Assembly (NCBI RefSeq): GCF_009857135.1
Contig: NZ_CP047318.1
Location: forward strand, 1,364,001-1,428,000
Length of the DNA: 64,000 nucleotides
Direction of reading: 5' to 3'
From: Streptomyces sp. HM190
GTDB taxonomy: Bacteria; Actinomycetota; Actinomycetes; Streptomycetales; Streptomycetaceae
Shown: piece after piece, positions 55,808 through 64,000 of the stretch
Layout of the letters: every line of letters starts with the position of its first letter
How positions within the stretch are numbered: the stretch's first letter is position 1
Position numbers and translations under genes: made by a program
Notes under the pieces: generated by a model
The model's input: the letters and a program-made list of their open reading frames with translations, nothing else
Told to the model about the DNA's origin: nothing
The model's database searches: none

Positions 55808-55968
55808 GGGTGACTGTCGGCCTCTCGGACGGAACTTCAACAACCCCTGCGCACAAGACACAGGACAACGCACCAGTCTATGCCCCCGGACCACCGCCGA
55901 CCTCTCGCAGCCCGCGCCCCGCCCCTGCCCCCACCACCCGCAAGCCGCGGCCGCAGCTGTGGCCTTGA

Positions 55969-56877
<909 letters not shown>

Positions 56878-56891
56878 CGACACCGGCGACC

Positions 56892-56915
56892 GCCTCCCGG
56901 CCCGCTCCGGGAGGC
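56892..56915. terminator. hairpin terminator between the HTH gene and priA
   Basis: GCCTCCCGG (56892-56900) pairs perfectly with CCGGGAGGC (56907-56915), 6-nt loop, 15 nt after the HTH-gene stop. Confidence 0.75.
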
Positions 56916-57010
56916 ACCGCCGTACGCCGGGCGGCAGCCGTCGACTCCCCCGGTGCTCAGCACCACACACGGCGTCATCCAAGTGAGCCGCTGTCCCGCT
57001 CCCCCGTGTC

Positions 57011-59158
57011 TCACCCGATGTCGAGGGGATCCACGCGGATCCGGACCACCTCGCCGCCCCCACGCGCCATCCGCGCGGCCTGGGCGCTCTTGAGCGCGGC
57101 GGCCAGCGCCGCACCGCTCCCCGGCGGCACCCGGATCAACGCGCGCTCCCATGCCTCCCCCGGCGGCGGCGCCCCCACCCGCCGTACCCGCCCCGGCTCC
57201 ACGACGGGCACCGGCACGGGCCCCAACACCTCAGCGTCCGGCGGCAGTTCCACACCGCCCAGGAAGTCGGCCAGCACCTGGGCCGCGCCCGACACGGCCG
57301 CCATCCGGGACACCGGCGGAAACCCCAGCTCGGCACGGTCCGCGAGCTCCCGTACCGCGTGCCCCACCGGATCCCACCGCACGAGCGCCTGCACGGGCCG
57401 CAGCGTCGGCTCGGCGACCACGACGACCGTGCCGCCCGCCCCCTGGTTCCGCACGAGCGCGGCCGCCCCGATCCACCGGCGCAGCGCCTCCTCCCCGGCC
57501 CGCAGATCGGGCCGCCCGAGCATGGCCCAGCCGTCGAGCAGCAGAGCGGCCGCGTACCCGCCCTCGGCGACCGGTTCGGCGCCGGGTGTGCTCACGACCA
57601 ACGCGGGCGTACCCGGCACGGTGTCGAGCACGTGTTCCCGCCCGGAGGTCCGCACCGGCACGGCGGGAAAGGCCCGTCCCAGCTCCTCGGCGGTACGCCG
57701 CGCCCCCACGACCTGGGCCCGGAGCCGACGGCTCCCGCACTCCGGGCACTGCCAGTGCGCCTCCTCACGCCCGCACCACCCGCACACCAGGGGACCTGCG
57801 CCCTCCCGCGCCTCCAGAGGTCCCGCACAGTGCCGGCACCGGGCGGGTTCCCGGCACTGCGCGCAAGCCGTCCGCGGCACGTATCCACGCCGGGGGACCT
57901 GGACGAGGACAGGCCCGTCCCGCAGCCCGTCCCTGGCGACCTGCCAGGCGAGGCTGGGCAGACGCGCGGCCCGGGCCGCCTCGTCGCGCGCCAGCTCCCC
58001 GTCCCCGACGGTCCGCACCAGCGGAGCGACCGCCCGCACCTGCTCCCTGCCGGCGACGACCGGCGCGGCCCACCCGCTCTCGACGAGTTGCGCGGCCTCG
58101 ACGGTGCAGCTCCAACTCCCCAGGAGGAACGCGCACCGGTCCCGGGTCGCCCGCAGCTCCAGCACCTCCCGCACGTGCGGGAAGGGAGCGTTGTCGTCGC
58201 TGTGGGCGGCGTCGCCGTCGTCCCAGACGACGACCAGCCCGAGGTCGCGCACTGGGGCGAACATGGCGGCCCGGGTCCCGACGACGGCCCGTACCGCCCC
58301 CCGCCGCACGGCCAGCCACTCCCGGTACCGCCGCTCCTGCCCCGCGTCGGCGGTCAGCAGCGCGTGCTGCCCCTCCCCCAACAGCTCCCGGAGGGCCTCG
58401 TCGACCCGCGCGGCGGGCCGCCCCGCCGGTACGACGACGAGCGCGCCCCGCCCGGAGGCCAGGGTCGCCTGCACGGCCCGCCCGATCTCCTGCGCCCAGT
58501 CGGGCCCCGGCAGAGCCGTCCACACCGCGCGCGGCGAACGACCGGCGGCCAGCGCCCGCAGGAACTCCGGGCCCCGCGCGTACCTCGCCCAGGACCCCGG
58601 CTCCGGCGCCGGCGGAGCGGGCGGCGGCCCGGCCGTGCCGGCCGCCTCGGCCCGGGCGTGGCGCGGCGGCACCGCCAACTGCAGCACATCCGCGAGGCTC
58701 CCCGCGTACCGGTCGGCGACCGCCCGCGCGAGCCCCAGCAGCTCCGGGCTCAGCACCGGCTCCGGCGACACGACCTGGGCGAGCGCGGCCAACGGCCCCG
58801 CGTAGTCCGACTCGGCGACCCGCTCGACGAGGAACCCGTCGATCAGCGTTCCCCCCTCCCGCCGCCCCTCGCGGACATTGCGCCCCCCGGCCCCGAAACG
58901 CACCCGGACCCGCACCCCCGGCTGCGCGACGGCGTCCAGCTCCTCGGGCACCGCGTAGTCGAAGTACCGGTCGAGATGCAGCACCCCCTTGTCGACCAGC
59001 ACCCGGGCGACGGGCAGCTCCTTCGCCAGGGCGGCCCCCCGCCACGTCCGCGGCTTGGCCCGCGGCGCCCTGGCCTTCTGCACGGCCTCCCGAATGAGCG
59101 CGAGCTGCTCCGGCGCCGCACCCCCCGCGCCACCACGCGCCCCGTCCTCGCTGCTCAC
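57011..59158 (-). CDS. priA: primosomal protein PriA, helicase-degenerate actinobacterial form
   Basis: A 715-aa replication-restart protein. The N-terminal DNA-binding domain starts VARVLVDKGVLHLDRYFDYAVPEEL. Zinc-binding cysteines are CAQC, CRHC, CGWC and CPEC at about 440-490. The helicase core has lost its motifs: the Walker A region reads TALPGPDWAQEIG with no GKT, and the DEAH box reads VVWDDGDAAHSDD. Actinobacterial PriA proteins are known to lack helicase signatures, so it likely works as a scaffold. GTG start at 59158. Upstream gene is metK with a strong hairpin between. Confidence 0.93.
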   Translation of the reverse strand: MSSEDGARGGAGGAAPEQLALIREAVQKARAPRAKPRTWRGAALAKELPVARVLVDKGVLHLDRYFDYAVPEELDAVAQPGVRVRVRFGAGGRNVREGRREGGTLIDGFLVERVAESDYAGPLAALAQVVSPEPVLSPELLGLARAVADRYAGSLADVLQLAVPPRHARAEAAGTAGPPPAPPAPEPGSWARYARGPEFLRALAAGRSPRAVWTALPGPDWAQEIGRAVQATLASGRGALVVVPAGRPAARVDEALRELLGEGQHALLTADAGQERRYREWLAVRRGAVRAVVGTRAAMFAPVRDLGLVVVWDDGDAAHSDDNAPFPHVREVLELRATRDRCAFLLGSWSCTVEAAQLVESGWAAPVVAGREQVRAVAPLVRTVGDGELARDEAARAARLPSLAWQVARDGLRDGPVLVQVPRRGYVPRTACAQCREPARCRHCAGPLEAREGAGPLVCGWCGREEAHWQCPECGSRRLRAQVVGARRTAEELGRAFPAVPVRTSGREHVLDTVPGTPALVVSTPGAEPVAEGGYAAALLLDGWAMLGRPDLRAGEEALRRWIGAAALVRNQGAGGTVVVVAEPTLRPVQALVRWDPVGHAVRELADRAELGFPPVSRMAAVSGAAQVLADFLGGVELPPDAEVLGPVPVPVVEPGRVRRVGAPPPGEAWERALIRVPPGSGAALAAALKSAQAARMARGGGEVVRIRVDPLDIG

Positions 59159-59256
59159 GCAGGCATTCTCCCAAACCCCACCGACAACCGACGGCGCCCG
59201 CGGGTCACGGATCGGCGGGCAACGACGGCCGATGACGACGCCGAAGCCCCGCAACG

Positions 59257-59298
59257 CCGAGGCCCGGCGCCCCCGGACAGGGGGACACCGGGCCTCGG
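59257..59298 (-). terminator. hairpin terminator after metK
   Basis: CCGAGGCCCGG (59257-59267) pairs with CCGGGCCTCGG (59288-59298); an inner CCCCC/GGGGG stem (59270-59274 with 59280-59284) extends it. It starts 23 nt beyond the metK stop and should separate metK from priA. Confidence 0.85.
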
Positions 59299-59321
59299 AA
59301 GGAACCGAAGGGTGCCGCGGG

Positions 59322-60530
59322 TTACAGACCCGCCGCCTCGCGCAGGGCGTCCACGCGGTCGGTGCGCTCCCAGGTGAAGTCGGGGAGCTCACGGCCGAAG
59401 TGGCCGTACGCGGCGGTCTGGCCGTAGATCGGGCGCAGCAGGTCGAGGTCGCGGATGATCGCGGCGGGGCGGAGGTCGAAGACCTCGTCGATCGCCTTCT
59501 CGATCTTCTCCGTGTCGATCTTGGCGGTGCCGAAGGTCTCCACGAACAGACCGACGGGCTCGGCCTTGCCGATGGCGTAGGCCACCTGGACCTCGCAGCG
59601 TGAGGCGAGGCCCGCGGCGACCACGTTCTTGGCGACCCAGCGCATCGCGTACGCGGCGGAGCGGTCGACCTTGGACGGGTCCTTGCCGGAGAAGGCGCCG
59701 CCACCGTGGCGGGCCATGCCGCCGTAGGTGTCGATGATGATCTTGCGGCCGGTGAGGCCGGCGTCGCCCATGGGGCCGCCGATCTCGAAGCGGCCGGTCG
59801 GGTTGACCAGGAGGCGGTAGCCCTCGGTGTCCAGCTTGATGCCTTCGTCGAGGAGGGCCTTCAGCTCCGGCTCGACGACGAACTCGCGGATGTCCGGGGC
59901 GAGCAGCGACTCCAGGTCGATGTCGCTGGCGTGCTGCGAGGAGACGACGACCGTGTCGAGGCGGACCGCCTTGTCGCCGTCGTACTCGATGGTGACCTGG
60001 GTCTTGCCGTCGGGACGGAGGTAGGGGATGGTGCCGTTCTTGCGGACCTCGGACAGGCGCTTGGACAGTCGGTGCGCCAGGAAGATCGGCAGCGGCATCA
60101 GCGTCGGCGTCTCGTCCGTCGCGTAGCCGAACATCAGGCCCTGGTCGCCGGCGCCCTGGCGGTCCAGCTCGTCCTCGTCGCCCTCGACCCGGTTCTCGTA
60201 CGCCGTGTCGACACCCTGCGCGATGTCCGGGGACTGCGAACCGATCGACACCGACACACCACAGGACGCTCCGTCGAAGCCCTTCTTCGACGAGTCGTAG
60301 CCGATGGCCAGGATCGTGTCGCGGACGAGCTGGGCGATCGGCGCGTAGGCCTTGGTCGTGACCTCGCCGGCCACGTGCACCAGGCCGGTCGTGATGAGCG
60401 TCTCCACCGCGACACGGGACGTGGGGTCCTCGCGCAGCAGCGCATCGAGAATGGCATCGCTGATCTGGTCAGCGATCTTGTCGGGGTGGCCCTCGGTCAC
60501 GGACTCCGAGGTGAACAGGCGACGGGACAC
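59322..60530 (-). CDS. metK: S-adenosylmethionine synthetase
   Basis: A 402-aa enzyme making SAM from methionine and ATP. Motifs: [35 protein letters not shown] and the phosphate loop [19 protein letters not shown] start at 60530. Increased metK stimulates antibiotic production in Streptomyces. The 240-nt upstream region holds an AT-rich GATAAACTGTTCAC at 60607-60621 which may contain the -10 box; no SAM riboswitch is evident. Confidence 0.98.
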   Translation of the reverse strand: MSRRLFTSESVTEGHPDKIADQISDAILDALLREDPTSRVAVETLITTGLVHVAGEVTTKAYAPIAQLVRDTILAIGYDSSKKGFDGASCGVSVSIGSQSPDIAQGVDTAYENRVEGDEDELDRQGAGDQGLMFGYATDETPTLMPLPIFLAHRLSKRLSEVRKNGTIPYLRPDGKTQVTIEYDGDKAVRLDTVVVSSQHASDIDLESLLAPDIREFVVEPELKALLDEGIKLDTEGYRLLVNPTGRFEIGGPMGDAGLTGRKIIIDTYGGMARHGGGAFSGKDPSKVDRSAAYAMRWVAKNVVAAGLASRCEVQVAYAIGKAEPVGLFVETFGTAKIDTEKIEKAIDEVFDLRPAAIIRDLDLLRPIYGQTAAYGHFGRELPDFTWERTDRVDALREAAGL

Positions 60531-60770
60531 AACGCTCCCTGTGGTTGCAGCGGCTGCTGGCTGATCATTGGCGGACGGGACGGAGGCTGCGCCCGGCGTC
60601 GTCCGTGAACAGTTTATCGGTCGGTCTCGACCACCGGCCCACCTGTCTCGCCTCTCGGGAGCTCTGTGACCTGCGGCACGTGCATTCTGCCCAATGCCCG
60701 CCGGTGTCCGCCAGGGTCGCCACACCCCTAAGTTGTCCACCGTTCACGTTCCGTGGCGCGAATGGAGCAG

Positions 60771-61973
60771 TCAGCCCAGCCGGTCCACGACCAGGTCCCA
60801 CACCGTGTCGGCCAGGGCTTCCTTCGGTCCGTACGGTACGGCCGTCTCACTCCCGTCGGCTCCCAGCACCACGGCCTCGTTCTCCTCGGAACCGAAGGTC
60901 TTGCGCTCCCCCACCTCGTTCACCACGAGGAGGTCGCACCCCTTGCGCGCCAGTTTGGCGCGGCCGTTGGCGAGGACGTCGTCGGTCTCGGCGGCGAAAC
61001 CCACGACCAGTTGCTCCGGACGGGGACGGTCGGCCGCCATCTCGGCGAGGATGTCCGGATTACGAACCAGGACGATGGGCTCGGGGTCCTGGCCGTCCTT
61101 CTTCTTGATCTTGCCGGTGGCGTAGGTCTCCGGGCGGAAGTCCGCCACGGCGGCCGCCATCACGACCACGTCCGCGTCTGGCGCCGCCTTGAGCACCGCC
61201 TCGCGCAACTGGACCGCCGTGCCGACCCGGACGACGTCCACGCCCGCCGGGTCCGGCAGCCCGGTGTTCGCCTCGATCAGGGTGACCCGGGCGCCCCGCG
61301 CGGCGGCCGTCCGGGCGAGGGCGTAGCCCTGCTTGCCCGAGGAGCGGTTGCCGAGGAAGCGGACCGGGTCGAGCGGCTCGCGGGTGCCGCCGGCGCTGAC
61401 CACGACGTGCCGTCCGGCGAGGTCCGGTCCGGCGGTGCCGCGGGCGAGCACCCGGCGGCAGACCTCGAAGATCTCGGCGGGATCCGGCAGCCGGCCCTTG
61501 CCGGTGTCGGCGCCGGTCAGCCGGCCCACCGCCGGGTCGATGACGAGAGCGCCGCGGCGGCGCAGCGTCGCCACGTTCTCCTGGGTGGCCGGGTGCTCCC
61601 ACATCTCGGTGTGCATCGCGGGGGCGAAGACGACGGGGCAGCGGGCGGTGAGCAGGGTGTTGGTCAGCAGGTCGTCGGCCAGGCCGTGGGCGGCCTTGGC
61701 GAGCATGTCGGCCGTCGCCGGGGCGACCACGACCAGGTCGGCCGCCTGGCCGATGCGGACGTGCGGCACCTCGTGGACGCTCTCCCAGACCTCGGTGGAG
61801 ACCGGGTTGCCGGAGAGCGCGGACCAGGTGGCGGCGCCGACGAAGTGCAGCGCCGAGTCGGTCGGCACGACCCGTACGTCATGCCCGGACTCGGTCAGCC
61901 GGCGCAGCAGTTCGCACGCCTTGTAGGCGGCGATGCCACCGCTGACCCCCAGAACGACCTTCGGCTTGCCCAC
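60771..61973 (-). CDS. coaBC: bifunctional CoaBC (phosphopantothenoylcysteine synthetase/decarboxylase)
   Basis: A 400-aa flavoprotein for two steps of coenzyme A synthesis. The N-terminal decarboxylase half (about 1-180) has GVSGGIAAYKACELLRRL, the histidine in VPHVRIG and VFAPAMHTEMW. The C-terminal synthetase half (about 190-400) has VVSAGGTREPLDPVRFLGNRSSGKQG and FAAETDDV. GTG at 61973 has GGAGG upstream. The operon order rpoZ-coaBC is conserved in actinobacteria. Confidence 0.97.
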   Translation of the reverse strand: MGKPKVVLGVSGGIAAYKACELLRRLTESGHDVRVVPTDSALHFVGAATWSALSGNPVSTEVWESVHEVPHVRIGQAADLVVVAPATADMLAKAAHGLADDLLTNTLLTARCPVVFAPAMHTEMWEHPATQENVATLRRRGALVIDPAVGRLTGADTGKGRLPDPAEIFEVCRRVLARGTAGPDLAGRHVVVSAGGTREPLDPVRFLGNRSSGKQGYALARTAAARGARVTLIEANTGLPDPAGVDVVRVGTAVQLREAVLKAAPDADVVVMAAAVADFRPETYATGKIKKKDGQDPEPIVLVRNPDILAEMAADRPRPEQLVVGFAAETDDVLANGRAKLARKGCDLLVVNEVGERKTFGSEENEAVVLGADGSETAVPYGPKEALADTVWDLVVDRLG

Positions 61974-62053
61974 CGGGCCTCCCCGCACTCGATCCCGAAC
62001 CCCGACCTGACCGACGCGCACCGCGGCTCGTCGGCGTACGCGTCCATCACACA

Positions 62054-62088
62054 CCACAGGCCCGACAGTCGCGCTGCCGGGCCTGTGG
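62054..62088. terminator. hairpin between rpoZ and coaBC
   Basis: CCACAGGCCCG (62054-62064) pairs perfectly with CGGGCCTGTGG (62078-62088), 13-nt loop, within the 170-nt gap. It has an A run on its right, so on the coding (minus) strand it lacks a T tail; attenuation or partial termination is possible. Confidence 0.5.
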
Positions 62089-62143
62089 AAAAACCTACCG
62101 CGGTCCTCGGATATGACGATCCGAGGAATCCGTCGTGTGCTGC

Positions 62144-62413
62144 TTACGCGGGGCCGTCGACGGCCTCGGACGTGAGCAGCCCCGCGTTGATCTCGCGCAG
62201 GGCGATCGAGAGCGGCTTCTCGTGGACGTGCGTGTCGACGAGGGGACCGACGTACTCGAGGAGGCCCTCGCCGAGCTGCGAGTAGTACGCGTTGATCTGG
62301 CGGGCACGCTTGGCCGCGTAGATCACGAGGCTGTACTTCGAGTCGGTGGCCTCGAGGAGCTCGTCGATCGGCGGGTTGATGATGCCCTCGGGCGCGGAGA
62401 TGGAAGAGGACAC
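62144..62413 (-). CDS. rpoZ: RNA polymerase omega subunit
   Basis: An 89-aa subunit that helps assemble the beta' subunit. Motifs: [31 protein letters not shown] at the N-terminus and the conserved [22 protein letters not shown]. Omega loss in Streptomyces impairs differentiation. 61 nt after gmk on the same strand. Confidence 0.97.
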   Translation of the reverse strand: MSSSISAPEGIINPPIDELLEATDSKYSLVIYAAKRARQINAYYSQLGEGLLEYVGPLVDTHVHEKPLSIALREINAGLLTSEAVDGPA

Positions 62414-62474
62414 GCTCTACCTTCCGATGGATGGGAAAGATTTCAGTGTACTGGTCGTGCAGGGGCCACGACGA

Positions 62475-63068
62475 TCACACAACGTCCATCAAGGCTAGCA
62501 GCTCGCGGGCCACGTCCTCGACGGAGGTGTTGACCAGGGTGACGTCGAACTCCGGCTCGGCCGCGAGTTCGACCTTGGCGGCGTCCAGGCGGCGTTCGAT
62601 CACCTCGGGCGGTTCGGTGCCCCGGCCGGTGAGCCGGCGGACCAGCTCGTCCCAGGAGGGCGGGGCCAGGAACACCAGCTGGGCGTCGGACATGGTCTCG
62701 CGGACCTGACGGGCGCCCTGGAGGTCGATCTCCAGCAGGACCGGCTCGCCGCGCTCCAGGCGTTCGAGCACGGCGCCCCGCGGGGTGCCGTAGCGGTTGC
62801 CTGCGAACTCGGCCCACTCCAGCAGCTCGCCGTTGGCGATCAGCTTGTCCATCTCGTCGTCGGAGACGAAGAAGTAGTGGACGCCGTCCTTCTCACCGGG
62901 GCGGGGCCTGCGGGTCGTCGCCGACACCGAGAGCCAGACCTCGGGGTGTGCCTTGCGCATATGGGCGACGACCGTGCTCTTGCCGACCCCCGAGGGGCCG
63001 GAGAGCACGGTCAGCCGCGGACGTACGTCCGGGGGCTCGGGGGTCGTCCCCCGGAATGTTGCAGCCAT
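62475..63068 (-). CDS. gmk: guanylate kinase
   Basis: A 197-aa enzyme phosphorylating GMP to GDP. The P-loop is [18 protein letters not shown]-binding blocks are [23 protein letters not shown] and [27 protein letters not shown] is the Walker B strand. 57 nt after the mihF gene in the conserved block. Confidence 0.98.
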   Translation of the reverse strand: MAATFRGTTPEPPDVRPRLTVLSGPSGVGKSTVVAHMRKAHPEVWLSVSATTRRPRPGEKDGVHYFFVSDDEMDKLIANGELLEWAEFAGNRYGTPRGAVLERLERGEPVLLEIDLQGARQVRETMSDAQLVFLAPPSWDELVRRLTGRGTEPPEVIERRLDAAKVELAAEPEFDVTLVNTSVEDVARELLALMDVV

Positions 63069-63125
63069 GCAGCGATTATTCCAGCAATCCCGGAGTGCCC
63101 GGGACTCCCTGCCCGCAGGACCGGG

Positions 63126-63449
63126 TCAGGAACCGGTGCTGCCGAACTCACGCTCCAGGGATGCGATCTGGTTGGAGCCGAGGCCGCGCACACGACGGCT
63201 CTCGGAGATGCCGAGTCGCTCCATGATCTGCTTGGCGCGGACCTTGCCCACGCCGGGCAGCGACTCAAGGAGGGCGGAGACCTTCATCTTGCCGATGACG
63301 TCGTTCTCCTGGCCCTGCTTGATGACCTCGTGCAGGGAGGCGCCGGAGTGCTTGAGTCGATTCTTGACCTCGGCCCGCTCCCGGCGAGCCGCGGCGGCCT
63401 TTTCGAGCGCGGCTGCGCGCTGTTCAGGGGTAAGGGGCGGAAGAGCCAC
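63126..63449 (-). CDS. mihF: integration host factor, actinobacterial type (sIHF/mIHF)
   Basis: A 107-aa nucleoid-associated protein. A basic N-terminal helix (QRAAALEKAAAARRERAEVK) precedes a helix-two-turns-helix with the hairpin LLESLPGVGKVRAKQIMERL that inserts in the DNA minor groove. In S. coelicolor sIHF affects chromosome compaction, topology and sporulation. GTG at 63449 gives the family length; the in-frame ATG at 63512 does not. The 299-nt upstream region has an AT-rich patch at 63680-63715 likely to hold its promoter and shows no gene. Confidence 0.97.
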   Translation of the reverse strand: MALPPLTPEQRAAALEKAAAARRERAEVKNRLKHSGASLHEVIKQGQENDVIGKMKVSALLESLPGVGKVRAKQIMERLGISESRRVRGLGSNQIASLEREFGSTGS

Positions 63450-63748
63450 GCCTACGTCACCTCGGATGTCGAACTGTCGGATACGGACCGGTGAGGAACC
63501 TAGTCGCCCCACACCAGGGGAGTACGAGCAACACGCCTGCCCGTTCTCCCCCTACTGCCTGGAGGGCGTGGGAGGTGCCCTCACTCGTCGGAGACTAGCG
63601 GCCAACTCCGCCAGAGTCAGCGAGAACAGCGGAAAAGTCCTGGTCAGCCTCCCTGGAGTCGGACATAAGACGCATATCTCCCCGGATTTGAGAATGTATT
63701 CAGACTCAAGTCGTCCGTCGAGCGCCGCCGGAGCACTCATCGGAGGTC

Positions 63749-64000
63749 TCAGGCGGCCTCCACGGCGTCCCTGATCTCGTCCGCGAAACGATCCGAGGCG
63801 TCACGCAGCGCGACGACATCGGGACCGTGACGAAGAACACCCCGGCTGACATTGGGCACCACATGGCGCACGGCCGCCCCGAACACCGCCGGGAGATCGG
63901 ACGGGGTGGCCCCCTGCGCCCCGATGCCCGGCGCGAGGAGAGGTCCGTTGATCCGAAGGTCGTACGACGAGAGGTCGCCGAGCGTGGCGCCGACGACGGC
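63749..64000 (-). CDS. pyrF: orotidine 5'-phosphate decarboxylase, C-terminal part (cut by window edge)
   Basis: The last 83 residues of PyrF, which makes UMP in pyrimidine synthesis. LAPGIGAQGATPSDLPAVFG is the phosphate-binding end of the type-2 OMP decarboxylase barrel and is followed by the typical VPNVSRGVL. The start lies beyond the right edge. In actinobacteria pyrF precedes mihF and gmk, as here. Confidence 0.9.
   Translation of the reverse strand, partial: AVVGATLGDLSSYDLRINGPLLAPGIGAQGATPSDLPAVFGAAVRHVVPNVSRGVLRHGPDVVALRDASDRFADEIRDAVEAA

Noticed and set aside
60531..60770. SAM riboswitch before metK
   Set aside because: No recognisable SAM-I, SAM-II or SAM-IV core motifs in the leader.
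63552..63740. 62-codon minus-strand frame upstream of mihF
   Set aside because: No ribosome site or recognisable domain; more likely the promoter region of mihF. A real small gene cannot be fully excluded.

Overview
The window is high-GC actinobacterial chromosome, almost certainly Streptomyces. The support is extreme third-position GC, frequent GTG starts, and a set of genus-typical genes in a familiar order: smeA-sffA, rbpA, dpm1, a 47-aa SCO1431-type membrane peptide, ribE-ribM-ribBA-ribH and an actinobacterial integration host factor. I see no insertion sequence, prophage, CRISPR array, rRNA or intact tRNA gene.

Layout. 1-11 kb: two GT4 glycosyltransferases (the first cut by the window edge), a HEAT-repeat protein, an ankyrin protein, the sporulation pair smeA-sffA, a MocR regulator divergent from a YczE membrane protein, a glycerophosphodiester phosphodiesterase and an MFS transporter. 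11-22 kb: rbpA behind a consensus sigma-R promoter, fxsA, polyprenol-phosphate mannosyltransferase, an amidohydrolase, an Lrp regulator, an acyl-CoA dehydrogenase with a TetR regulator, a Tat-exported C39-like peptidase and a small P-loop kinase. 22-32.5 kb: an EccA/CbxX-type AAA ATPase, two CNNM/CBS membrane proteins, and one long leftward operon under an FMN riboswitch (ribE-ribM-ribBA-ribH-hisE-hisG-PH-domain protein). 32.6-50 kb is the more accessory part: NmrA-type reductase, ROK regulator divergent from an MFS transporter, thioesterase, GH6 glycosidase, a DavB/DavA-type amino-acid monooxygenase and amidase pair, an MFS transporter, a HutC/GntR regulator, an amino-acid permease with its Lrp regulator, GuaB1, a decayed barstar gene and a SorC regulator. 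50-64 kb: conserved housekeeping block rpe, (MMPL exporter), rsmB, fmt, an HTH protein, priA, metK, coaBC, rpoZ, gmk, mihF, pyrF (cut by the right edge).

How parts work together. The rib operon supplies FMN/FAD under FMN feedback and includes a probable riboflavin importer (RibM) but no ribD. DavB and DavA would convert an amino acid, probably lysine, to its shortened amide and then the acid. The permease-Lrp operon 4.7 kb away shares a clustered CGTTGC motif with the davA promoter, which suggests one uptake-and-catabolism regulon. Several regulators have clear inverted repeats beside their own or adjacent promoters (ROK, GntR, TetR, an HTH protein).

The most distinctive observations are this putative shared regulon, two DasR-like operators, an SffA without the Walker A lysine, a PriA without helicase motifs, a broken barstar gene, a candidate small RNA upstream of the AAA ATPase, and a tRNA-like fold downstream of the amidohydrolase gene.
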